NCBI GenBank assembly: GCA_022729775.1
Contig: DZBA01000141.1
Coordinates: 1-8,084, forward strand
Length of the DNA stretch: 8,084 nucleotides
Direction: 5' to 3'
From: Anaerolinea thermophila
Lineage (GTDB): Bacteria > Chloroflexota > Anaerolineae > Anaerolineales > Villigracilaceae
Shown here: positions 1 to 6,239 of the stretch, piece after piece
Numbering within the stretch: position 1 is the stretch's first letter
How the letters are laid out: every line of letters starts with the position of its first letter
The notes under the pieces: generated by a model
Told to the model about the DNA's origin: nothing
Seen by the model: the letters and a program-made list of their open reading frames with translations, nothing else
The model's database searches: none
Position numbers and translations under genes: made by a program

Positions 1-509
1 AAATGGGACAATTCTTCATCGCCATTCGCAACGTGCAAAAGACCATCGAGTTTCAGCCGAGCAACGCGGTCTTTTACGGCGAGCTGGGCATCCTCTATCA
101 CAAGAACCGCAACTACGAAACGGGCATTCTCGCGTTGAAGTGCGCCGTGCGTGGATGTACTGCCGCGGAATCCTGTGATGGGCGCGGCGGATGCGGCGAT
201 AACGATACCCCCGCCGATGTGCAGGGACTTCCGCTTTCGGCAAGCACCATTTATTACTATGATATTTACGCTTCGGAACTTGCCGCGTTAAGCACATCAA
301 AAGTGAATCACTGCGGCGAAGCGCTGGACATTGCAAGAATTATCGAAGAGTCAGACCTGGATAATGACCCCAACATTGCAGCCGATGTGATGGTAGTGAG
401 AAATATCTGCGCGGTTACGCCCGGGACAACAGCAACAAAATCTGCTGGTGAACCTACGCCTACCGAAGTCCCCATGATGATGGACGAAACGCCAACGGTC
501 ACGCCGTAA
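1..509 (+). CDS. TPR-containing protein with Thr/Pro-rich tail, C-terminal part (5' end outside window)
   Basis: This reading frame is open from the left edge and ends at a TAA at 507-509. The first in-frame ATG is at base 3, where no upstream region is visible, so it is probably an internal Met of a longer protein. Residues about 1-50 (counted from that Met) read as a tetratricopeptide-type helical repeat, with FQPSNAVFYGELGILYHKNRNYETGI-like spacing of small and aromatic residues. TPRs usually mediate protein-protein contacts. A segment with six cysteines follows (Cys47, 52, 58, 64, 104, 136), then a tail of about 30 residues rich in Thr, Pro and Ala ending DETPTVTP, a style common at the ends of surface or secreted proteins. 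No transmembrane segment is visible in this part. It is convergent with leuB and has no evident link to leucine synthesis. The whole-protein function cannot be named from this fragment. Confidence 0.7.
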   Translation, partial: MGQFFIAIRNVQKTIEFQPSNAVFYGELGILYHKNRNYETGILALKCAVRGCTAAESCDGRGGCGDNDTPADVQGLPLSASTIYYYDIYASELAALSTSKVNHCGEALDIARIIEESDLDNDPNIAADVMVVRNICAVTPGTTATKSAGEPTPTEVPMMMDETPTVTP

Positions 510-517
510 CAGCGGAC

Positions 518-538
518 TCTGCAAGTTCTACTTGCAGA
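518..538. terminator. Hairpin 1 downstream of the TPR gene
   Basis: A perfect 8-bp inverted repeat (TCTGCAAG 518-525 with CTTGCAGA 531-538) encloses a 5-nt loop, starting 8 bp after the TAA of the TPR gene. No T run follows, so on its own it is a weak terminator candidate. It more likely stabilises the 3' end of the mRNA or acts with the next hairpin. Confidence 0.45.
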
Positions 539-540
539 AA

Positions 541-572
541 TCCAGAAGAAAAACTTCTGGACTCTATTTTTA
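541..572 (+). terminator. Hairpin 2 with T-rich tail, terminator of the TPR gene
   Basis: A perfect 8-bp inverted repeat (TCCAGAAG 541-548 with CTTCTGGA 554-561) encloses an A5 loop. It is followed by CTCTATTTTTAT at 562-573, which reads as a rho-independent terminator for the plus-strand gene, though the T tract is interrupted. A GGACTCT word occurs at 514-520 and again at 559-565, bracketing the two hairpins as a direct repeat. Confidence 0.5.
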
Positions 573-580
573 TTCAAATA

Positions 581-616
581 AAAAAACGTCCCCGAATTTG
601 TTCGGAGACGTTTTTT
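581..616. terminator. Bidirectional rho-independent terminator between the TPR gene and leuB
   Basis: The arms 581-596 and 601-616 pair over 16 positions around a TTTG loop, with an A run at one end and a T run at the other. One position is not Watson-Crick (C592 against A605). In minus-strand RNA this becomes a G-U wobble, so the stem is better for transcripts coming from leuB, whose stop codon is only 10 bp away. The location between convergent genes and the A/T symmetry support use from both sides. Confidence 0.85.
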
Positions 617-626
617 TATTACACAA

Positions 627-1685
627 CTACAGTCCTTGCATAATCTCATCCGCCATTTGACGGGTGGAAAGTTTTCCGCCGATGTCGGCTGTGCGCGCGC
701 CGTCGGTGATGGTTTGGTCAACGGCTTTTTCGAGCGCAGCCGCTTCCGCTTCCAATTTGAACGAGTGGCGCAACATCATCGCAGTGGAAAGAATCGTCCC
801 AATGGGATTTGCGATTCCCTTGCCTGCAATATCTGGCGCGGAACCGTGAATCGGCTCGTAGAGTCCGACCGCGCCGTCGCCTAAACTCGCAGAGGGGAGC
901 ATTCCCATCGAGCCAGCCAGCACGGACGCTTCATCGGTCAAAATATCGCCAAACATATTTTCGGTGACCATCACATCCATCCACGCGGGACCAGTGATGA
1001 GTCTCATGGAAGCGGTGTCAACGAGCATGTGTTCGAGTTCGACATCTTTATTCGCGTCGCCGACTTTGACCGCAATCTGCCGCCACAAACGCGAAGACTC
1101 CAACACGTTGGCTTTATCAACGGAAGTCACTTTCTTCTTTCGTCCGCGCGCGAGTGTAAACGCGAGATCCATCACGCGCTTGATTTCGTAATCGTAATAT
1201 TCCATCGTATCCACCGCGCGCTCGCGTCCGTCTTTGATGTCGCGTCCCTTGGGGAAGCCGAAATACAGCCCGCCCGTTAATTCGCGCACGACGAGAATAT
1301 CCACGCCTTTGAGTTTTTCAGGTTTGAGCGGCGACCATTCCATCAGCGCGGGGTGGACTTTGACAGGGCGCAGATTCGCAAACACGCCGAGTCCTTTGCG
1401 CAGCGCGAGCAGTCCGCGTTCGGGACGGTCTTTCGCGGTGGGGTCATCCCACTTGGGACCGCCGACCGCGCCGAGCAATACCGCGTCGGAGGCTTGGCAA
1501 TCCGCGAGGGTTTCATCGGTCAGCGATGAACCATGCGCGTCAATCGAACATCCACCCATCAATCGCTCTTGATAGGTGAAGGTGTGTTTATATTTGCTGG
1601 CGATGAAATCCAGCACGCGCACGGCTTCGGTCACAATTTCGGGACCGATTCCGTCGCCAGGGAGGAGGGTGATTTTGAAGTTCAA
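627..1685 (-). CDS. leuB: 3-isopropylmalate dehydrogenase
   Basis: LeuB (EC 1.1.1.85) oxidatively decarboxylates 3-isopropylmalate to 2-oxoisocaproate using NAD+ in the cytosol. In the citramalate route the same enzyme converts beta-methyl-D-malate to 2-oxobutyrate. The product has 352 residues, the usual family length. Visible motifs are the N-terminal ITLLPGDGIGPEI, FANLRP (102-107), RELTGGLYFG (134-143, catalytic Tyr141), Lys191 in DKANVL, the metal-binding Asp247/Asp251 region in NMFGDILTDE, and YEPIHGSAPDIAGKG (276-290) for NAD binding. The chosen start is TTG at 1685, because GGAG lies 6 nt upstream and the protein then begins MNFKITLLPGDG as in the family. A TTG at 1706 would add seven residues without a Shine-Dalgarno. 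It is the last gene of the operon, followed by a terminator. No substitution is seen at the key residues. Confidence 0.97.
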   Translation of the reverse strand: MNFKITLLPGDGIGPEIVTEAVRVLDFIASKYKHTFTYQERLMGGCSIDAHGSSLTDETLADCQASDAVLLGAVGGPKWDDPTAKDRPERGLLALRKGLGVFANLRPVKVHPALMEWSPLKPEKLKGVDILVVRELTGGLYFGFPKGRDIKDGRERAVDTMEYYDYEIKRVMDLAFTLARGRKKKVTSVDKANVLESSRLWRQIAVKVGDANKDVELEHMLVDTASMRLITGPAWMDVMVTENMFGDILTDEASVLAGSMGMLPSASLGDGAVGLYEPIHGSAPDIAGKGIANPIGTILSTAMMLRHSFKLEAEAAALEKAVDQTITDGARTADIGGKLSTRQMADEIMQGL

Positions 1686-1691
1686 GAGAGT

Positions 1692-1695
1692 CTCC
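1692..1695 (-). promoter_or_regulatory. Shine-Dalgarno that fixes the leuB TTG start
   Basis: On the minus strand GGAG sits 6 nt before the TTG at 1685-1683. No ATG or GTG is suitably placed before the conserved N-terminus, so this site decides the non-ATG start. It directly abuts the heptamer array that fills the gap to cimA. Confidence 0.75.
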
Positions 1696-1696
1696 G

Positions 1697-1767
1697 TAAT
1701 CTCCAATCTCTAATTACCAATTACGATTTACCGTGATTTGTAATTGGAGATTGGTAATTGGTAATTA
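1697..1767. repeat. Foldback heptamer array between cimA and leuB (5 + 5 units)
   Basis: Two arms of five 7-bp units lie back to back on opposite strands around a single base (1732). The plus arm, 1733-1767, reads GTGATTT, GTAATTG, GAGATTG, GTAATTG, GTAATTA. The minus arm, 1731 down to 1697, reads GTAAATC, GTAATTG, GTAATTA, GAGATTG, GAGATTA. The longest perfect inverted match is 14 bp (1711-1724 with 1754-1767), and a closer 8-bp stem pairs 1717-1724 with 1740-1747. The array starts on the stop codon of cimA (1765-1767) and ends next to the leuB Shine-Dalgarno. Its function is unknown; an mRNA hairpin in the intercistronic gap is the simplest reading. Confidence 0.85.
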
Positions 1768-3327
1768 ATGCGCAATCATCAATCCATATTCCACCGAATC
1801 CGCGAGCGCGCGCCATGAGGCTTCGATGATGTTCGTTCCCGCGCCGACGGTGCTCCAGCGTGAGGTGGTGTTGCGCGTGTCAATCAAAACGCGGGTAATG
1901 GCTTCTGTGCCGTGATCCGAATCAAGAATGCGGACTTTGTAATCGGACAGGTGGAAATGCGCAATGCGCGGATAATATCCGACGAGCGCTTTTCGCAGCG
2001 CGAGGTCGAGCGCGTTGACGGGACCATTCCCTTCCGCCGCTGTGTGCAGCACTTCGCCCTGCACGCGGACTTTGACCATCGCTTCCGCGAAGATTCCGCG
2101 CCCCTGACGATGTTCGACGTTGACGAAAAAGTCAATCAATTCAAACGGGGGTTTGTATCCAAACTCCTGACGTTTGAGCATAATCGCCACTGACGCTTCT
2201 GCCGCCTCGAAGGAAAATCCGCGCGATTCGAGTTCTTTGATTTCGTTAAGGACGGGGACAACTTCCGTGCCTTCGACTTCCAAGCCATGCTCTTCCGCTT
2301 TGCTGAGCAAGTTGCCGCGCCCAGATAAATCTGAAACGACGACGCGCATTTTATTGCCGATGTTTTCAGGCTTGACGTGTTGATATGACTGCGCGGAGCG
2401 TCTCATCGCGGCAACATGCACGCCGCCCTTGTGCGCGAACGCCGACTTGCCGACGAAAGGCAAATGCTCATCGGGCGTGAGGTTCGCCACTTCCGCGACG
2501 AAATGCGAGAGGTCATATAAATGTTTCAGTTGACCTTTGGGCAGGCATTTGTATCCCATCTTGAGTTCGAGATTCGCCATGACCGAGCAAAGGTTGACAT
2601 TGCCGCAGCGCTCGCCCACGCCGTTGATGGTTCCCTGCACTTGCGTCGCGCCTTCGCGCACGCCCACCAGAGAACTGATGACGGCGGTTTCCGAGTCGTT
2701 GTGCATGTGCATTCCAAACGGGTGCGTGATTTGCGCCTTCATCTCGCGGATGATTTGCTCCACTTCCCAGGGCAGGGTTCCGCCGTTGGTGTCGCACAGC
2801 ACGACCATTTCCGCGCCGCCGCGAATCGCCGCTTTGAGCGTTTCGAGCGCGTAGGGTGAATCTGCTTTGTAGCCGTCGAAGAAATGCTCCGCGTCGTAGA
2901 TGACGCGCTTGCCGTTTTCTTTAAGGTACGCGACGGACTGCTCGATGATTCTTAAGTTATCTTCCAGCGTGGTGAGCAGCACATCGGTGACGTGCATATT
3001 CCACGTCTTGCCGAAGATGGTGCAAACGGGCGTTTGTGAATCGAGCAGCGCTTTGATGTTGGCGTCGTCTTCGGGTCCGCCTTTGACGCGGCAGGTCGAG
3101 CCGAATGCGGAAATCAGCGCGTGCTTCCACTGCATATCGCGCGCGCGTTCGAAAAATTCCACGTCTTTGGGATTCGAGCCAGGCCAGCCGCCTTCGATGA
3201 ACGCGACGCCGAACTCGTCCAGTTTTTGCGCCACGCGGACTTTATCGTTCGCGGAGAGATTGAATCCCTCGGATTGAGTCCCGTCGCGCAGGGTGGTGTC
3301 GTAGATTTGGATAAGGGGTAAGGTCAT
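1765..3327 (-). CDS. cimA: (R)-citramalate synthase
   Basis: CimA (EC 2.3.3.21) condenses pyruvate and acetyl-CoA to (R)-citramalate, the entry to threonine-independent isoleucine synthesis. The 520-residue product opens with QIYDTTLRDGTQSEG, the CimA form of the DRE-TIM metallolyase signature; LeuA has DGEQSPG at this place. Further along are FIEGGWPGSNPKD (43-55), the metal-binding HMHND (207-211) and GVGERCGN (236-243). The C-terminal domain, about 375-520, ends with GAGTNIIEASWRALADS and matches the allosteric domain of this family, which in characterised members binds isoleucine. The long form and the DGTQSEG and GWPGSNPKD signatures favour CimA over LeuA or homocitrate synthase. Its ATG is preceded on the minus strand by AGG 8 nt upstream, a weak Shine-Dalgarno. 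It lies between leuD and leuB, whose products act on citramalate-derived intermediates. Confidence 0.94.
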   Translation of the reverse strand: MTLPLIQIYDTTLRDGTQSEGFNLSANDKVRVAQKLDEFGVAFIEGGWPGSNPKDVEFFERARDMQWKHALISAFGSTCRVKGGPEDDANIKALLDSQTPVCTIFGKTWNMHVTDVLLTTLEDNLRIIEQSVAYLKENGKRVIYDAEHFFDGYKADSPYALETLKAAIRGGAEMVVLCDTNGGTLPWEVEQIIREMKAQITHPFGMHMHNDSETAVISSLVGVREGATQVQGTINGVGERCGNVNLCSVMANLELKMGYKCLPKGQLKHLYDLSHFVAEVANLTPDEHLPFVGKSAFAHKGGVHVAAMRRSAQSYQHVKPENIGNKMRVVVSDLSGRGNLLSKAEEHGLEVEGTEVVPVLNEIKELESRGFSFEAAEASVAIMLKRQEFGYKPPFELIDFFVNVEHRQGRGIFAEAMVKVRVQGEVLHTAAEGNGPVNALDLALRKALVGYYPRIAHFHLSDYKVRILDSDHGTEAITRVLIDTRNTTSRWSTVGAGTNIIEASWRALADSVEYGLMIAH

Positions 3328-3339
3328 AAGTTACCTATT

Positions 3340-3383
3340 GCGTGGTGCGTGGCGCGTGGTGTATAACGAACCACGTACTACGC
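3340..3383. repeat. Foldback heptamer array between leuD and cimA (3 + 3 units)
   Basis: On the plus strand three tandem heptamers run 3340-3360: GCGTGGT, GCGTGGC, GCGTGGT. On the minus strand three related heptamers run from 3383 to 3363: GCGTAGT, ACGTGGT, TCGTTAT, leaving a 2-nt centre. A longer inverted match pairs 3350-3360 with 3377-3387 with one G-T position. The array covers the leuD stop codon (3378-3380) and ends just before the cimA ribosome-binding region. The sequence is unrelated to the AT-rich array downstream of cimA, although both use a 7-bp period and opposed arms. Confidence 0.75.
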
Positions 3384-3962
3384 GCCATGTTTTTCAAATT
3401 CCATAATCTCTTTTTCAAAACCCAATATATACCCAAGTTCATCCACGCCGTTAAGCAGGCAGGCTTTATTGAACGGGTCAATTGGGAAGGAAACAGAGCC
3501 ATTGGGGAAGGAAAGAGTCTGCGAGGCGAGGTCAACGTTCAGTTCCGCGTTGGGGGTTTCTTCCAAAAGGTCGAAGAGCATTTTGTGAGTCTCGCCATCC
3601 ACGATGATGGGGATAAGACCGTTCTTCAACGAGTTGTTGCGGAAGATGTCGGCAAACGAGGTGGAGATGACCGCGCGGAATCCGTAGCTGGTCAGCGCCC
3701 AGGGGGCGTGTTCGCGGCTGGAACCGCAGCCGAAGTTATCGCCTGCGAGAAGAATCTGCGCGCCCTTCGATTCGGGTTTGTTGATGATGAAATCCGCTTT
3801 GGGCGATTTGTCGTCGTTGTAGCGCCAGTTGAAAAAGAGCGCGTCAGCAAGCCCGTTCTTGTCGGTGACTTTGAGAAATTGCGCGGGGATGATTTGATCC
3901 GTGTCAATGTCGTTGACGGGCAGCGGAAGCGCGCGGGAGGTTAAGGTTGTGAATTGTGCCAT
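3378..3962 (-). CDS. leuD: 3-isopropylmalate dehydratase small subunit
   Basis: LeuD is the small subunit of isopropylmalate isomerase (EC 4.2.1.33). With LeuC it interconverts 2- and 3-isopropylmalate, and in this pathway setting also citramalate and beta-methylmalate via citraconate. The product has 194 residues, the bacterial long type. It contains the family signature FGCGSSREHAPWAL (77-90), DIDTDQIIPAQFL (18-30) near the N-terminus, and the SFADIFRNNSLKNGL segment (102-116). The ATG at 3962 has AAGGA on the minus strand with 6 nt spacing. The neighbour on its 5' side is not leuC directly but the oppositely oriented HNH gene. Transcripts from leuC must cross about 785 nt antisense to HNH, or leuD has its own promoter in the AT-rich spacer 3963-4028. 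The last codons and the stop are part of a heptamer array. Confidence 0.96.
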   Translation of the reverse strand: MAQFTTLTSRALPLPVNDIDTDQIIPAQFLKVTDKNGLADALFFNWRYNDDKSPKADFIINKPESKGAQILLAGDNFGCGSSREHAPWALTSYGFRAVISTSFADIFRNNSLKNGLIPIIVDGETHKMLFDLLEETPNAELNVDLASQTLSFPNGSVSFPIDPFNKACLLNGVDELGYILGFEKEIMEFEKHGA

Positions 3963-4028
3963 ACATTTTCCTTCTTATTTTTTTTGATTTATAATTAATT
4001 TATACATTTTTTGCTCAAGGAGCGGACA
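3963..4028. promoter_or_regulatory. AT-rich divergent spacer between leuD and the HNH gene, possible promoter(s)
   Basis: This 66-bp stretch is far more AT-rich than the leu genes. On the plus strand it has a perfect TATAAT at 3990-3995, suitable as a -10 box for the HNH gene, but no good -35 at 17-bp spacing. On the minus strand TTGAGC at 4014-4009 and TATAAA-like words further on could drive leuD, but the spacings are not ideal. A promoter here would explain how leuD is expressed behind an opposing gene. This is inference from base composition and short words only. Confidence 0.35.
4017..4022 (+). promoter_or_regulatory. Shine-Dalgarno of the HNH gene
   Basis: AAGGAG is followed by 6 nt and the ATG at 4029. 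It decides the start in favour of that ATG over the in-frame TTG at 4011, which would place this motif inside the coding region. Confidence 0.8.
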
Positions 4029-4745
4029 ATGGCGATTGTGTATCAAGACGGCATTGCGGGAAAAGTCTGTGCAAATCCTGAATGTGGGTGGAAACCGCTC
4101 ACAGAGTTTCATCCAAAACGATTACTTGGAATCCCTGTTGGCGATGGATACAAATCTCGTTGTAAAGAATGCGCTAACGCTCAAAGTCGAGCTGAATATG
4201 CCGCCAAGATAGAAAAATACAGGGAAACTCAACGAAAATATGTAGAGGCAAATAAAGAACACTATCGCAAGTTGAAACGCGATCATCAGAAGGCGCACCC
4301 TGAACGATATGCTGAAATAGATCGCAGGTGGAAAGAGGAACATCGCGAAGAGATCAACCTAAAAGCCAAAGAACGCCGCCAGAAAGATTTAGACCATTAT
4401 CGTGAAATTGGCAGAAACTCCTATGAGCGACATGCAGAGGAGCGCCGCAAATATGCATTGGAATATTACAAACGCTTTCCTGAAAAATCTGTCGCTGCAA
4501 GCAACCGCCGCCGTGCTTTGAAGTACGCTTCAAAGATTACGCACACTGAAGCAGAGTGGCAAAACTTGAAAACCTTCTACAACTTCAAGTGCCTCTGTTG
4601 TGGGAAACAAGAGCCAGAAATTAAACTAACTCGCGACCATGTTCTTCCGCTTACACAAGGCGGTTCTGATTCAATTGATAATGTTCAACCTCTATGTGCT
4701 CGTTGCAACAGCAAAAAGAACAACAAGCACATAGATTATCGTTAG
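4029..4745 (+). CDS. HNH endonuclease with N-terminal zinc-finger-like motif, inserted between leuC and leuD
   Basis: This 238-residue protein ends in an HNH (beta-beta-alpha metal) nuclease domain. It has a CxxC at Cys188/Cys191, the catalytic-type His204 in TRDHVLPL, Asn218 in SIDNVQPLC, and a second CxxC at Cys223/Cys226 followed by NSKKNNK, so the structural zinc site and nuclease core look intact. The N-terminus has Cys14/Cys19 and Cys45/Cys48 around a short aromatic segment, a probable zinc-binding module. Between them, residues 50-160 are almost all charged with regularly spaced Tyr and His, repeating a loose YR/ER pattern that should be helical and bind nucleic acid. Such genes are often free-standing homing or phage-type nucleases; the target here is unknown. 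It is oriented against the operon, is more AT-rich than its neighbours, and stops 2 bp from the leuC stop. Both flanking genes are intact, so it is not in an intron or intein. Confidence 0.88.
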   Translation: MAIVYQDGIAGKVCANPECGWKPLTEFHPKRLLGIPVGDGYKSRCKECANAQSRAEYAAKIEKYRETQRKYVEANKEHYRKLKRDHQKAHPERYAEIDRRWKEEHREEINLKAKERRQKDLDHYREIGRNSYERHAEERRKYALEYYKRFPEKSVAASNRRRALKYASKITHTEAEWQNLKTFYNFKCLCCGKQEPEIKLTRDHVLPLTQGGSDSIDNVQPLCARCNSKKNNKHIDYR

Positions 4746-4747
4746 GT

Positions 4748-6151
4748 TTACTCTAAAAAGGTACGCGGATCAGTGACTGTGCCTTTAATCGCGCTTGCGA
4801 TAGCCGTAATAGGGCTTGCAAGGAAGGTACGCGAACCTTTTCCTTGTCTGCCTTCAAAATTACGATTGCTGGTGGAAACAGCATATTGACCTGCAGGTAT
4901 CACATCAGAATTCATTGCAATACACGACGAGCAGCCTGCTTCGCGCCATTCCGCGCCTGCTTCTTTGAAGATTTTATCCAAGCCTTCCTGCTCGGCTTGA
5001 TTCTTAACATCCTGCGAACCAGGGACGACCATCACGCGCGTTGTCGCGGAAACTTTTTTACCCTTCAACATGCCAGCCGCCGCGCGTAAATCTGAAATGC
5101 GCGAGTTGGTGCAAGAGCCGATGAAGACCACATCCACTTTTTGACCGAGCAGCGATTGACCAGGTTGAAGTCCCATGTATTTCATGGCTTTTTCAAACGC
5201 GGCTTTTTGCGAAGCGTCGCTGAACGATTCCGCAGTCGGAATTCTGTCCGTGATTTTCATACCCATGCCAGGATTTGTCCCGTAGGTAATCATCGGTTCG
5301 AGGTCGCTTGCGTTAAGCGTGATGGACTTATCATACGTCGCGCCTTCATCGGTGGGGAGCGCCTTCCACTTGGCGAGGGCTTTGTCCCATTCTTCGCCTT
5401 TGGGCGCAAACTCGCGTCCTTTGAGGTATTCAAAAGTGGTTTCATCAGGGGCGATCATACCCGCGCGCGCGCCGCCTTCGATGGACATATTGCAGACGGT
5501 CATGCGTTCTTCCATGGTCAACGCGCGAATCGCTTCACCCGTATATTCGAACACGTGACCCGTTCCGCCGCCCACGCCAATTTTCGCGATCAGCGCGAGG
5601 ATGATGTCCTTTGCGGTAACGCCCTTGCCGAGTTTCCCATCCACGCGGACTTCAAAGGTCTTCGGTTTATTTTGCAGCAGGCATTGACTCGCCAGCACAT
5701 GTTCCACTTCCGAAGTTCCAATGCCGAAGGCGAGCGCGCCGAACGCGCCGTGCGTGGCGGTGTGACTGTCACCGCACACGATGGTCATGCCTGGCTGGGT
5801 GCGACCGAGTTCAGGTCCAATCACGTGGACAATCCCGCGATGGGGACTGGTCATGCCGTGCAGGGTGATTCCAAATTCCGCCGCGTTGGTTTCCATCTGT
5901 TTGATTTGCGCCGCCGCCATCGCGTCGGTGATGGGGACGCTGATGGGCGTGGTCGGGATGGAATGATCCATCGTGGCGAGAGTCTTTTCGGGACGGCGGA
6001 CTTTGAGTCCGCGCTGGCGAAGTCCAGTGAAGGCTTGCGGTGAAGTTACTTCGTGGACGAGATGTAAATCAATGTACAAAACTGCGGGCGCGCCTGCCTG
6101 TTCGGTGACAACATGCGAGTCCCAGATTTTTTGAAATAAAGTCTTTGCCAT
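4748..6151 (-). CDS. leuC: 3-isopropylmalate dehydratase large subunit
   Basis: LeuC is the catalytic, [4Fe-4S]-carrying large subunit of isopropylmalate isomerase (EC 4.2.1.33), an aconitase-family enzyme working with LeuD. The product has 467 residues, matching the bacterial LeuC type. The cluster ligands are visible as Cys347 in FIGSCTNSR and Cys407/Cys410 in GCSSC. Substrate-site motifs include MDHSIPT (61-67) and CGDSHTATHGAFGALAFGIG (126-145). The C-terminus has STSNRNFEGRQG (426-437), the aconitase-type substrate-binding loop. The ATG is preceded on the minus strand by AAGGA with a short 4-nt spacing. It lies downstream of a small orf and an octamer array. At its 3' end it meets the HNH gene tail to tail with only 2 bp between stop codons. 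No defect is seen, and activity on citraconate is assumed from the presence of cimA. Confidence 0.97.
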   Translation of the reverse strand: MAKTLFQKIWDSHVVTEQAGAPAVLYIDLHLVHEVTSPQAFTGLRQRGLKVRRPEKTLATMDHSIPTTPISVPITDAMAAAQIKQMETNAAEFGITLHGMTSPHRGIVHVIGPELGRTQPGMTIVCGDSHTATHGAFGALAFGIGTSEVEHVLASQCLLQNKPKTFEVRVDGKLGKGVTAKDIILALIAKIGVGGGTGHVFEYTGEAIRALTMEERMTVCNMSIEGGARAGMIAPDETTFEYLKGREFAPKGEEWDKALAKWKALPTDEGATYDKSITLNASDLEPMITYGTNPGMGMKITDRIPTAESFSDASQKAAFEKAMKYMGLQPGQSLLGQKVDVVFIGSCTNSRISDLRAAAGMLKGKKVSATTRVMVVPGSQDVKNQAEQEGLDKIFKEAGAEWREAGCSSCIAMNSDVIPAGQYAVSTSNRNFEGRQGKGSRTFLASPITAIASAIKGTVTDPRTFLE

Positions 6152-6171
6152 AGGTTCCTTGGGGAAAGTGT

Positions 6172-6239
6172 CAAGTAGACAAGTAAACAGGTAAACATGT
6201 TTCCAAGTCTACTTGCGTACTTGTTTCCATGTTTACTAT
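6172..6239. repeat. Foldback octamer array between orf54 and leuC
   Basis: Plus-strand units from 6172 read CAAGTAGA, CAAGTAAA, CAGGTAAA and then CATG. Minus-strand units from 6239 down to 6200 read ATAGTAAA, CATGGAAA, CAAGTACG, CAAGTAGA, CTTGGAAA. The period is 8 bp on both arms. Perfect 9-bp inverted matches pair 6172-6180 with 6207-6215 and 6191-6199 with 6228-6236. These two stems interleave, so they could form alternately or as a pseudoknot. The array touches the stop codon of orf54 (6240-6242), and its other end lies about 11 nt before the leuC Shine-Dalgarno. The word family CANGTANA is shared with the array on the other side of orf54. Confidence 0.82.

Noticed and set aside
308..721. 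Minus-strand open frame of 137 codons overlapping the TPR gene and the leuB end
   Set aside because: It runs through the terminator hairpins and overlaps two better-supported genes; no family features.
4011..4745. HNH gene starting at TTG 4011
   Set aside because: This would place the AAGGAG ribosome-binding motif inside the coding region; the ATG at 4029 is correctly spaced after it.
3963..4747. Group I/II intron or intein carrying the HNH gene
   Set aside because: leuC and leuD are both complete with their normal termini, and no interrupted gene, ribozyme core or splice block is seen.
5141..6043. Plus-strand open frame of 300 codons opposite leuC
   Set aside because: Shadow of leuC; composition is typical of an antisense frame and no motif is present.
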